From the NCBI GenBank assembly GCA_031282485.1, contig JAITDQ010000091.1:1-7078 (forward strand): a stretch of 7,078 nt of DNA, in the 5' to 3' direction. Of the stretch, positions 1-5,901 are shown piece after piece. The translations under genes were made by a program, and so were the position numbers. The notes under the pieces were generated by a model, which was given only the letters and a program-made list of their open reading frames with translations, ran no database searches and was not told the DNA's origin. Position 1 is the first letter of the stretch. Each line of letters starts with the position of its first letter. Origin of the DNA: Tannerella sp. GTDB lineage: Bacteria; Bacteroidota; Bacteroidia; Bacteroidales; Tannerellaceae.

Positions 1-1
1 A

Positions 2-61
2 CTGGTTTTGAAAAATGAAACGGGCGGAACCGTCGAATGGATGGTCGGCTTTGAGGAATAA
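2..61 (+). CDS. C-terminal end of an unidentified protein (partial, cut by left edge)
   Basis: An open frame runs from the left edge to a TAA at 59-61 and gives 19 residues, LVLKNETGGTVEWMVGFEE. The other two plus-strand frames stop within the first 20 bases, so this is the only plausible continuing plus-strand frame. The tail is too short to assign to a family. It ends 30 bases before the next start codon on the same strand, so the two genes could be co-transcribed. It could also be chance open sequence. Confidence 0.4.
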   Translation: MVLKNETGGTVEWMVGFEE

Positions 62-91
62 ATACGATGAAACGAAAAACGCATTAATAAT

Positions 92-1366
92 ATGAAGAAT
101 TTGCCGATAGGGACACAGTCCTTTGAAATCTTGCGCAGTCAGGATTTGTTATATGTGGACAAGACTGAGCTAATCTACCAATTGGTTACGACCGGGAGAA
201 TTTATTTTCTTTCCCGTCCGCGCCGTTTTGGAAAATCCATGCTCATCAGCACACTGGATGCGCTGTTCAGCGGGCGTAAAGAATTGTTTGAAGGTCTTTA
301 CATTTACGATAAATGGGACTGGTCGAAAAGCCATCCCGTTATCCGGATAGACTGGACGGCGATCAGGCATGGTACGCCGGAAGAAATAGAAAGCAGTTTA
401 TCTGTCTGGCTAAAAATTGAAGCGCGCGAAAATGAAATTACATTACTTTCCGGATACGCATCAGATTGCTTCAGGGAATTAATCACGGAACTGCATCGCA
501 AGACCGGCAAAAAGGTCGTTGTTTTGGTGGACGAATACGATGCGCCGATATTGGATGTGATGAGTAAATCGCCGGCGGAACTGAAAGCCATTCAGGAGTC
601 GCTCCAGAACATTTACAGGATACTGAAAGCGACCGATGAACATTTACAGTTTATCTTACTGACCGGCGTTTCCAAATTTGCCAAACTCTCGATTTTCTCT
701 ACGCTGAACAGTCCCGATGATATTACGATTGACGAAAGTTATGCGGCAATATGCGGCTATACGCAGGAAGAACTGGAATATTATTTTTCAGAATACATAG
801 ATGCATTGATAGCAAAAGGCGATACCCGTGAAAATTTGCTGGGCAAAATCCGTTTTTGGTACAACGGCTATACCTGGGACGGCAAGACTTCGGTTTATAA
901 TCCGTATTCTACGCTGTCGTTTTTCAAGAAACAGCTCTTTTCCAATTACCGGTTTGCCAGCGGGACACCCACGTTTTTAATGGAAAGACTGAAAAAGCAG
1001 AACAATATCGAGTTACTGACGGAACCTGTAACGGCGAAACCGAATACGTTCGACAGTTTCGATCCCAGTCACATAGAAGCAATACCCCTGCTGTTTCAGA
1101 CCGGCTATTTGACGATCAAAAGTAAGGAACATACGGAAGACGTACCGAAATACACGCTGGGCGTCCCCAACATGGAAGTACATCAGTCGCTGAGTGAATA
1201 TTTACTGAGCGCATACAGCGAATACCCGCTTTCGGGAATCGCCACACTAACGGAAAACATGTATGAGCAACTCCGGTCGCTCGACGCCGCCGGCTTCGCC
1301 CAAAGCGTCCGTACGATGCTCGAAAATATCCCGTACAACATCCAAATCGGCAACGAAAAGTATTAA
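92..1366 (+). CDS. AAA-ATPase-like protein, N-terminal 424 residues ahead of the premature stop
   Basis: This is the product expected if the TAA is real. Residues 42-49, RPRRFGKS, form the P-loop variant typical of the family. Residues 142-152, VVVLVDEYDAP, form the Walker B strand with acidic residues and the EYDAP signature. LLTGVSKFAKLSIFS near 189-203 and the YNGY/WDG/VYNP segment at about 257-271 are further family landmarks. The protein ends in IPYNIQIGNEKY, just where the nuclease domain would begin, so it would be a nucleotide-binding module without nuclease activity. There is no signal peptide or membrane segment, so it should be cytosolic. The start at 92 fits the family; the only nearby upstream ATG, at 67, is out of frame and stops after six codons. 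Whether the truncated protein folds or works is unknown. Confidence 0.75.
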   Translation: MKNLPIGTQSFEILRSQDLLYVDKTELIYQLVTTGRIYFLSRPRRFGKSMLISTLDALFSGRKELFEGLYIYDKWDWSKSHPVIRIDWTAIRHGTPEEIESSLSVWLKIEARENEITLLSGYASDCFRELITELHRKTGKKVVVLVDEYDAPILDVMSKSPAELKAIQESLQNIYRILKATDEHLQFILLTGVSKFAKLSIFSTLNSPDDITIDESYAAICGYTQEELEYYFSEYIDALIAKGDTRENLLGKIRFWYNGYTWDGKTSVYNPYSTLSFFKKQLFSNYRFASGTPTFLMERLKKQNNIELLTEPVTAKPNTFDSFDPSHIEAIPLLFQTGYLTIKSKEHTEDVPKYTLGVPNMEVHQSLSEYLLSAYSEYPLSGIATLTENMYEQLRSLDAAGFAQSVRTMLENIPYNIQIGNEKY

Positions 1367-1408
1367 CATTCGCTCTTCCTGTCGTGGCTGAACGTACTGG
1401 GCTTCAAG

Positions 1409-1672
1409 GTGCACGGTGAGGTCATGACCGGCAGCGGCCGCATCGACGCCGTACTGGAACAGCCTGATACCATCATCGTTTCCGAGTTGAAATATCACTC
1501 AAAAACGAAAACGTCCACTCTGCTTCGCAATGCAATAAAGCAGATTCACGACAAAAAATATTACGAAAAATACTTGGGCAGCGGCAAAAAGATCGTCCTG
1601 CTCGGTCTGGCGTTCTCCGGGAAAGAAGTCGGGAAGGAAGTCGGCTGCAGGATGGAGGCTATGGAAAATTGA
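1409..1672 (+). pseudogene. PD-(D/E)XK nuclease domain fragment downstream of the premature stop
   Basis: This is the same reading frame as the ATPase half, resuming after the TAA. It carries a full set of likely catalytic residues: Asp in GRIDAV (codon 452 of the joined frame), then Glu and Lys in SELKY (codons 465 and 467), then a Gln-Ile-x-x-Lys-x-Tyr segment (Gln 484, Tyr 490). Separate translation would need a GTG at 1409 or an ATG at 1424, and no clear ribosome binding site precedes either. A stand-alone start would also lose the HSLFLSWLNVLGF strand and helix (1367 onward), which belongs to the domain, so an active free protein is doubtful. The C-terminus (LLGLAFSGKEV...) is complete for the family. 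Confidence 0.65.
1619..1642 (+). repeat. Tandem 12-bp duplication in the nuclease C-terminus
   Basis: Two adjacent 12-base units, 1619-1630 (GGGAAAGAAGTC) and 1631-1642 (GGGAAGGAAGTC), differ at one base. They encode Gly-Lys-Glu-Val twice, giving GKEVGKEVG. Relatives, as I recall them, have a single copy of this stretch, so it looks like a small in-frame expansion by slippage. It keeps the reading frame. Confidence 0.6.
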
Positions 1673-1871
1673 CTGCCGGGCGCCGGGGCGTAGCCGGTTT
1701 CAATAATGCTGTTTTCATATCCCGCCCGTTTACATTGGCGACGCATAATCCGTTCTCCTGCAATCCTGAAAGTTCCATTTGTGGCGCCGGACACTATTCA
1801 TCAGGATTACAAGCTATTCGTACATTCGGGGCGAATAACATCCTTTGAAATCAGCTGTTTAAATCTTGAAA
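1673..1871. other. 199-bp spacer between convergent genes, no gene recognised
   Basis: This stretch lies between the end of the ATPase-nuclease gene (plus) and the end of the Lrp-type gene (minus). Its first half is GC-rich compared with the exb region. A 60-codon plus-strand frame from ATG 1706 crosses most of it, ends inside the regulator gene, and matches no family I can name with confidence. No strong hairpin with a T-run is visible, so no terminator is called for either gene. It may be decayed coding sequence or a copy of a dispersed non-coding repeat. Confidence 0.5.
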
Positions 1872-2336
1872 CTAATCCTCACTTATAGGCAAGTGTCTTT
1901 TAAATGTTTCTTTAAAAGAGATAAGCGTTTCGGTGCGGGATAATCCCAGCGGCTGAAGTTTGTTATGTATGATATTCAACAGATGCAGATTGTTTTTTGC
2001 ATATATCTTTATGAACAAATCATACTTTCCTGTTGTATAATGACATTCTACAACTTCAGGAATTTTCATCAACGAGGCCGTGACATCGGGAAACTGTTCG
2101 GGATTTTTGAGGTATATTCCCATGTAAGCACAAGTCTCGTATCCGATTTTCTCATTATCTAAAATGAACTCGGAACCTTTTATTACACCCGCATTCGTAA
2201 GTTTTTGTATACGTTGATGAATGGCGGCGCCGGATACATTACATTCACGCGCTACTTCAAGAAAAGGTTTACGCGCGTCATTCACAATCAAATTAAGGAT
2301 TTTTTTATCCAGATTGTCTAATTCAACTTTTGCCAT
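1872..2336 (-). CDS. Lrp/AsnC family transcriptional regulator
   Basis: The 154-residue protein has the standard length and layout of the family. An N-terminal winged helix-turn-helix covers about residues 5-58: LDNLDKKILNLIVNDAR, then the HTH around FLEVARECNVSGAAIHQRIQKL and the wing NAGVIKGS. A C-terminal RAM (AsnC ligand-binding) domain covers about 66-145, including the TGKYD turn at 102-106. Members form dimers and higher assemblies and respond to amino acids, often binding their own promoters. The start ATG gives MAKVELDNLD, normal for the family. The gene is on the same strand as the exb operon but is separated from it by a strong terminator, so it is probably its own transcription unit. 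It converges on the ATPase-nuclease gene. The effector and targets cannot be read from the sequence, so no gene symbol is given. Confidence 0.93.
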   Translation of the reverse strand: MAKVELDNLDKKILNLIVNDARKPFLEVARECNVSGAAIHQRIQKLTNAGVIKGSEFILDNEKIGYETCAYMGIYLKNPEQFPDVTASLMKIPEVVECHYTTGKYDLFIKIYAKNNLHLLNIIHNKLQPLGLSRTETLISFKETFKRHLPISED

Positions 2337-2353
2337 AATATCGTTATTTATGT

Positions 2354-2374
2354 GTCAATTTGACGCCAAAGATA
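2354..2374 (-). promoter_or_regulatory. Candidate lrp-type gene promoter (-7 box) with overlapping palindromic operator
   Basis: On the minus strand, TATCTTTG at 2374-2367 matches the Bacteroidota -7 consensus TAnnTTTG. No good TTTG -33 box is seen at the expected distance, so this is a half match. Just downstream lies a perfect inverted repeat, GTCAA-A-TTGAC (2364-2354), where transcription would start and about 17 bases before the ATG. A dimeric regulator bound there would block its own promoter, which would fit autoregulation by the Lrp-type protein. That role is inferred from position only. Confidence 0.45.
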
Positions 2375-2395
2375 ATAGATTTTTCTATAAATTTT

Positions 2396-2433
2396 AAAAG
2401 AGAGCCTGCCTTTTTTTTGACAAACTCTCTTTT
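2396..2433 (-). terminator. Rho-independent terminator of the exb operon
   Basis: The outer stem AAAAGAGAG (2396-2404) pairs perfectly with CTCTCTTTT (2425-2433). When read as minus-strand RNA, the inner six positions (2405-2410 with 2419-2424) also pair through G-C, U-A and G-U pairs, giving 15 bp around an A8 loop and ending in a U-run. On the plus strand the inner positions become C-A mismatches, so the hairpin favours minus-strand transcription. It sits 24 bases after the last exbD stop codon and 60 bases before the lrp-type start. Confidence 0.85.
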
Positions 2434-2457
2434 CATTTCGTTAAAACAGTTATTTTG

Positions 2458-2928
2458 TCATTTGGCTTTTGGTTTGGCCGAATAACTGATTTTTAATGCG
2501 TATGCTTCACGTAGTGCCTGTTTAAGGTCTGTGATGATACCCATATTTGTTTCATAATCGCCTTTTATGGATGTTGTCATAAAGGGCTGATCTTCTTCTT
2601 TCATACTTGCTTTTTCCTGACCGATATAAGCTCCCACTTCAGAGATTTCGGCGATCTGATCATTTAACTGGATACGGGTTTCGTTACCCATTTTTTCCCT
2701 CAACTCCTGAGTATTAGGTTTTCCTACGTAGATGAATGTAACCAACGATTTTTTCTCTAATTTCTGGAGTTCGGTGGCTTGAGGAGAACGGAACTGTACC
2801 TTTAATGTCACTTCACGCATACTGGTAACCATCATGAAGAAGAATAATATGGCAAAGACCAAGTCAGGTAATGATGACGTGTTTAATTCGGGCATTTCAC
2901 GTCCGCCCGCTTTACTAAATTTTCCCAT
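2458..2928 (-). CDS. exbD: Biopolymer transport protein ExbD/TolR family (distal copy)
   Basis: The 156-residue protein has a short cytoplasmic N-terminus, a single membrane helix at about residues 21-37 (PDLVFAILFFFMMVTSM) and a periplasmic domain. Asp22, in PDLVF at the start of the helix, corresponds to the conserved proton-carrying Asp of ExbD/TolR. The C-terminal segment from about 119 (TSIKGDYETNMGIITDLKQA...) matches the family's dimerising end domain. ExbD dimers sit inside the ExbB pentamer and pass proton-motive energy to TonB. This is the last gene of the operon, 5 bases after the other exbD, and is followed by the terminator. It differs clearly from that copy: the helices and periplasmic linkers are not close matches, so this is an old duplication and the two may form a heterodimer. 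The C-terminus is short and lysine-rich (AKPKAK). Confidence 0.92.
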   Translation of the reverse strand: MGKFSKAGGREMPELNTSSLPDLVFAILFFFMMVTSMREVTLKVQFRSPQATELQKLEKKSLVTFIYVGKPNTQELREKMGNETRIQLNDQIAEISEVGAYIGQEKASMKEEDQPFMTTSIKGDYETNMGIITDLKQALREAYALKISYSAKPKAK

Positions 2929-2933
2929 GACTT

Positions 2934-3533
2934 TTATTTCTTCTTTTTAGTATCCCCATATTTCTTTGGCTCTGCCTCTGAGATTCTTTGCGGATAAAGT
3001 TTCACTATGGCTTCTTTCTGTTCTTCGTTGTCCAGTCCCCTGAAGGGTTTGCCGAACTGTTTTTTTGATGCAATGTCACGCAAATCGTTATATGCTGCTG
3101 CCAGCTCGTTTTGTACATCAATATATGTCTGATATTTTGTACCACGGTCGCACTGCAACGATATGATATGATTTTTAGTAACCGTCTGTACCCCGAAAAA
3201 CGGAATAGTAATCGTATCTTTTTCCGGCAAATGTTCTAAGTTATTGGGATTTTCAACGAATTCTATTGTTTTCTCTCTCAGTTGAGCTAATGATACTTCT
3301 TCTTCCGCGCACATGATTCGGTTGTCGGAACTGACCATTACCGTCAATGTATTTCTTTTGTTAACTTTTTGCTCGTCCATCTGCTCTTTATTTTCAGGTG
3401 GCCGGGGCAGACGGCGGGGAAGCCCTTGGTCTGTATCCATCGAAGTCGTCAAAAGGAAAAACAGGAGCAACATGAAAGCAATATCAGCAGAAGAAGAACC
3501 GTTTATTCCTGGAACTTTTTTCTTTTTACCCAT
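2934..3533 (-). CDS. exbD: Biopolymer transport protein ExbD/TolR family (proximal, long copy)
   Basis: At 199 residues this is longer than the usual 130-150 of the family. Residues 1-15 are cytoplasmic and basic (MGKKKKVPG). One membrane helix spans about 16-34, with the conserved Asp at residue 17 (ADIAF). The periplasmic part begins with a proline- and charge-rich linker (LPRRLPRPPENKEQ, 38-51). It includes the family block SLQCDRGTKYQTYIDVQNEL (125-144), and carries an added charged C-terminal tail from about 158 to 199 ending in four lysines. The tail accounts for most of the extra length. It lies between the 4-TM gene (19-base gap) and the second exbD (5-base gap), clearly one operon. 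It should act with ExbB as the proton-driven stator that energises TonB; the role of the tail is unknown. Confidence 0.92.
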   Translation of the reverse strand: MGKKKKVPGINGSSSADIAFMLLLFFLLTTSMDTDQGLPRRLPRPPENKEQMDEQKVNKRNTLTVMVSSDNRIMCAEEEVSLAQLREKTIEFVENPNNLEHLPEKDTITIPFFGVQTVTKNHIISLQCDRGTKYQTYIDVQNELAAAYNDLRDIASKKQFGKPFRGLDNEEQKEAIVKLYPQRISEAEPKKYGDTKKKK

Positions 3534-3552
3534 TTTTCTTGTTTTATCTAAG

Positions 3553-4026
3553 TTATTTGTTTATTATTTTCTTAGCAGAACTCCAAATCATCGCAAGAAC
3601 AGATAACGCTAACAAGGCATACATGGCGTACAGCCACATATCGGTTATTTTCAACCAATTGTCGACATTAAATTTCTGGGAATCGGCATTGATGCCGGGT
3701 AATGGGGTTACATCGCCAATACTATAAGCAATAATTAACAAAACAGCAAAGCCCACAAATACGATTAGTGATGATATAGCTCCTTTGGGATTTGTTTTGA
3801 ATTTGTTAAAAAACTGCGTCACTCCGAATAGAATCATGCTTAAGGCGCATATTGCCAGTAGAAAATACGACCAGATAAGCACTTCACCGGTATAAGTAGG
3901 GTTTTTAAACTCGCCGAGCGGCTCTCCAACCCCTCCAAAGAAGAACAGTCCAAATAGTGCAATACTGATAACCGTCACTATAAGCAAAGTCCAACTTGAT
4001 ATTTTTCTGATTTTAGTTACAGCCAT
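3553..4026 (-). CDS. Uncharacterised four-helix membrane protein of the exb operon
   Basis: The protein has 157 residues and four clear hydrophobic stretches at about 11-31, 48-70, 83-103 and 128-149, joined by short loops, with basic residues at both ends (KIRK near the start, AKKIINK at the end). By the positive-inside rule both ends should be cytoplasmic. I see no catalytic or binding motif and do not recognise a named family. Its position is the main clue: it starts 7 bases after exbB and ends 19 bases before the first exbD, so it is translated with the motor. In my recollection a small hypothetical membrane protein at this place recurs in Bacteroidales exb clusters. It could be an assembly factor or accessory subunit of the ExbB-ExbD complex, but that is inference from context. 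Confidence 0.88.
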   Translation of the reverse strand: MAVTKIRKISSWTLLIVTVISIALFGLFFFGGVGEPLGEFKNPTYTGEVLIWSYFLLAICALSMILFGVTQFFNKFKTNPKGAISSLIVFVGFAVLLIIAYSIGDVTPLPGINADSQKFNVDNWLKITDMWLYAMYALLALSVLAMIWSSAKKIINK

Positions 4027-4033
4027 GGATCAA

Positions 4034-4771
4034 TTATTTTTTGGATTTCACATCATATTTTATAATCAGATCGAGCAAAGTGATGGATGCATCTTCCATT
4101 TTGTTAAGGATTGCTTCCAGTTTGCTTAACAGATAGTTATAAAATACCTGAAGTATAAGTGCAACGACCAAACCTCCTACGGTTGTGATCAATGCCACTT
4201 TCATACCTGATGCTACGACTGTAGGGCTAATGTCGCCAACCTGTTCGATTTTGTCGAACGCCATAATCATACCCACAACCGTTCCAAGGAATCCGAGAGA
4301 TGGCGCCATTGCGATAAACAGTGTGATCCATGACAGGTTCTTTTCCAGAAGACCGCCCTGTACACCGCCGTACGCAATAATTGATTTCTCAACCACGTCG
4401 ATACCTTGATCAATTCTCATAAGACCCTGATAAGCAATCGATGCAATAGGGCCTCTGGTATCGCGGGCAATATTTTTCGCCGCTTCAACGTCGCCTTTTT
4501 CAAGAGCCGCTTCAAGGCCTTTTAATAATTTCGAAGCATTCGTATCGGCAAGATTCAGATAAATGATACGTTCCAATACAAATGCCAGACCAAGAATCAA
4601 TGCGATAGCAATTGTACTCATGAAGTCCGCACTTCCTTCAATAAATTTTATTTTCAACGCTTGGTGGAAACCTGTTTCTACTACCGGCGCTGCTGCGTCC
4701 TGTGCAAATGCTACTGCTGATGTCCCAAGGGCGCATAATCCCAAGAATACTTTTGTAAAAATCTTTTTCAT
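4034..4771 (-). CDS. exbB: MotA/TolQ/ExbB proton channel family protein
   Basis: The 245-residue protein begins with a signal-peptide-like segment (MKKIF..., hydrophobic 8-22, ending AFAQ near 24), a common extension in Bacteroidota ExbB proteins. Membrane helices follow at about 50-68, 147-171 and 188-213, with a large cytoplasmic loop between the first and second (ERIIYL... to about 145). The family core is clear: APSLGFLGTVVGMIMAF (156-172) and ALITTVGGLVVAL (193-205), holding the pore-lining threonines. ExbB forms a pentameric inner-membrane ring around ExbD and uses the proton gradient to drive TonB. It is the first gene of the four-gene operon. The AT-rich 84-base leader to the tRNA gene shows no Shine-Dalgarno sequence and no good TAnnTTTG promoter. 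Confidence 0.95.
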   Translation of the reverse strand: MKKIFTKVFLGLCALGTSAVAFAQDAAAPVVETGFHQALKIKFIEGSADFMSTIAIALILGLAFVLERIIYLNLADTNASKLLKGLEAALEKGDVEAAKNIARDTRGPIASIAYQGLMRIDQGIDVVEKSIIAYGGVQGGLLEKNLSWITLFIAMAPSLGFLGTVVGMIMAFDKIEQVGDISPTVVASGMKVALITTVGGLVVALILQVFYNYLLSKLEAILNKMEDASITLLDLIIKYDVKSKK

Positions 4772-4783
4772 TGTGTGTTAATT

Positions 4784-4795
4784 TAATTTAAATTA
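4784..4795. repeat. 12-bp AT-only palindrome in the exbB leader
   Basis: TAATTTAAATTA is a perfect palindrome 13 bases upstream of the exbB start codon. The leader is almost pure A and T, where such palindromes arise easily by chance. It could be a regulator site or just an unstructured, translation-friendly leader of the kind Bacteroidota use. Confidence 0.25.
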
Positions 4796-4855
4796 GTAAT
4801 CCTCTTGTATTTATATTATTAAATTATAAACTTGTGTAATTCGTATAAAATTACG

Positions 4856-4943
4856 CGGAGAAAGCGGGATTCGAACCCGCGATACGCTTTTGGCGTATAC
4901 ACGCTTTCCAGGCGTGCCTCTTCAACCACTCGAGCATCTCTCC
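4856..4943 (-). tRNA. tRNA-Ser (anticodon GGA)
   Basis: The 88-nt gene folds as a class II tRNA. The acceptor stem is GGAGAGA (4943-4937) with TTTCTCC (4863-4857) and discriminator G at 4856. The anticodon stem is CACGC/GCGTG with loop CTGGAAA; the anticodon GGA is at 4909-4907 and reads UCC and UCU. The long variable arm, ATACGC/GCGTAT with a CAAAA loop, identifies serine. The T arm is GCGGG-TTCGAAT-CCCGC. CCA is not encoded, since the next bases read CGT, so it must be added after transcription. A weak AT-rich hairpin (4836-4841 with 4849-4854) directly follows the 3' end and could aid termination or processing. Confidence 0.97.
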
Positions 4944-4991
4944 TTTGCTCTCAAAAGGCTTTCGACGGGTTACCCCCTCGAAAAACGAGTG

Positions 4992-5020
4992 CAAAGTACG
5001 AAAAATTTATAACATGCAAA
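4992..5020 (-). promoter_or_regulatory. Bacteroidota-type housekeeping promoter for tRNA-Ser
   Basis: On the minus strand, TTTG (5020-5017) is followed after 18 bases by TACTTTG (4998-4992). This matches the Bacteroidota primary-sigma pattern TTTG at -33 and TAnnTTTG at -7. Transcription would start near 4985, leaving a leader of about 40 bases before the tRNA. A small hairpin, CTCG/CGAG (4977-4980 and 4986-4989), lies at the start of that leader. The promoter lies within the 142-base gap after tatD. Confidence 0.65.
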
Positions 5021-5044
5021 TAATTTCTGCGATAATTTTTCGTT

Positions 5045-5062
5045 TGAAAAAATATTTTTTCA
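5045..5062. repeat. 18-bp A/T-tract palindrome between tatD and the tRNA promoter
   Basis: TGAAAAAATATTTTTTCA is a perfect palindrome, 23 bases after the tatD stop codon (minus strand) and 24 bases upstream of the tRNA -33 box. It could be a weak terminator for the tatD transcript, although it has no GC in its stem core. It could instead be an A-tract that bends DNA or acts like an UP element for the strong tRNA promoter. Confidence 0.4.
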
Positions 5063-5085
5063 TCTAATTGACACTTTTTCTTTAA

Positions 5086-5901
5086 CTAAAATACCTCATC
5101 ATCAATGCAGTTTGACGTAATGTTAAACAAAGCTAAAGCGCTTTGAAACGTATACTTTGCTATCTCTTCCATTGTCATTTTATAACATTCCGCAACTCTT
5201 TCTGCCGTCTTTATTATATATGCCGGTTCGTTGCGTTTTCCTCTGTAGGGAACGGGTGCAAGATACGGCGCATCCGTTTCCAGCAATATCCGTTCGACCG
5301 GAATCTGTTCCAATATTTCGGCCAGGGTGTTGTTTTTGAATGTAATGATACCTCCTATTCCAATATAAAAGGACGATAGTTCCGATATTTTGTTCCATTC
5401 GTCGATTGTTCCTCCGAAACAGTGGAATACTCCTTTCAGCCGGTCGGCCCCTACATTATATATACAGTCAAGCGCTTCGTCAAGCGATTCCCGCGTATGT
5501 ATGGCGACAGGAAGCTGCAGGTCTATACTCCAGCGCAGCTGTTCCTCGAAGACTGTTTTTTGTTCTTTCAGATATGTTTTGTCCCAGTATAAATCAATTC
5601 CGATCTCTCCGATTGCATAATATCTGCGTTTTGCGAGCGTCTTTTCAATCAATTGCATTTCTTTGACATAATCCTTTTTGACGCTTGTGGGATGAAGTCC
5701 TGTCATCGGGAAGGCGAAATCCGGTTCTTCATCACACAGTCTGTTTATGGATTCTATGCTTCCGGAATCTTCATTCGGTAATAAAACCGCTTTGATACCG
5801 GCTTTCTTTGCGGCGTTTATTATTGCCGGACGGTCGCCGTCAAATTCCTTTGAATATATATGTGTATGCGTATCAATTATTTTCATTTGTCCGGATATCA
5901 T
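5086..5901 (-). CDS. TatD family metal-dependent hydrolase (deoxyribonuclease-like)
   Basis: The 271-residue cytosolic TIM-barrel protein has the full set of family metal ligands: His12 and His14 (DTHTH), Glu99 (IGEIGID), His135 (AIHTRES), His160 (FHCFGG) and Asp210 (LLETDAPYL). GLHP (68-71) and RGKRNEP (220-226) are further signatures. TatD and YcfH-type proteins are magnesium-dependent DNases/hydrolases linked to DNA repair or turnover; which paralogue this is cannot be decided. Two starts are possible. The ATG at 5901 forms an ATGA overlap with the upstream stop codon, suggesting translational coupling. Met6 (5886) gives MKIIDTHTHIY, the more usual family N-terminus. Upstream is the polyprenyl synthetase; downstream is the separately promoted tRNA. 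Length is slightly above the usual 255-265. Confidence 0.93.
   Translation of the reverse strand: MISGQMKIIDTHTHIYSKEFDGDRPAIINAAKKAGIKAVLLPNEDSGSIESINRLCDEEPDFAFPMTGLHPTSVKKDYVKEMQLIEKTLAKRRYYAIGEIGIDLYWDKTYLKEQKTVFEEQLRWSIDLQLPVAIHTRESLDEALDCIYNVGADRLKGVFHCFGGTIDEWNKISELSSFYIGIGGIITFKNNTLAEILEQIPVERILLETDAPYLAPVPYRGKRNEPAYIIKTAERVAECYKMTMEEIAKYTFQSALALFNITSNCIDDEVF

Larger units (their letters stand above)
92..1672 (+). pseudogene. AAA-ATPase-like / PD-(D/E)XK nuclease family gene, interrupted by one in-frame stop
   Basis: The reading frame from ATG 92 to TGA 1672 is 527 codons, a normal length for this two-domain family (AAA-ATPase_like followed by a C-terminal PDDEXK_9 nuclease domain). 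The frame is never shifted. The only defect is TAA at 1364-1366 (codon 425), directly after a Tyr codon and before His-Ser-Leu-Phe-Leu. From memory, relatives usually read Tyr-Tyr-His-Ser-Leu-Phe at this point, so a TAC to TAA change would explain the break. Sequence similarity to the family continues immediately on both sides. The N-terminus, Met-Lys-x-Leu-Pro-Ile-Gly, is the usual family start. Related genes are commonly present in many copies in Bacteroidales and their cellular role is not established. A sequencing error or a real split gene are the alternatives to a pseudogene. Confidence 0.8.

Noticed and set aside
92..1672. Possible toxin-antitoxin, defence or mobile element around the ATPase-nuclease gene
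   Set aside because: No partner gene, terminal inverted repeats, target duplications, integrase or transposase are visible. The family is widespread without a proven defence role, so no system is claimed.
1706..1888. 60-codon plus-strand frame as a real small gene
   Set aside because: It overlaps the end of the lrp-type gene, has no visible start signals, and I cannot match it to a family with confidence. It is kept only as a question about the spacer.
3313..3727. Overlapping plus-strand frames of 60-97 codons opposite exbD and the 4-TM gene
   Set aside because: They are shadows of the minus-strand genes, overlap one another, and show no domain or start context.
4832..5023. 63-codon frame across the tRNA-Ser gene
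   Set aside because: It reads through a complete tRNA on the opposite strand; such frames with RDSNPRYAFG-like translations are a common artefact of tRNA T arms.
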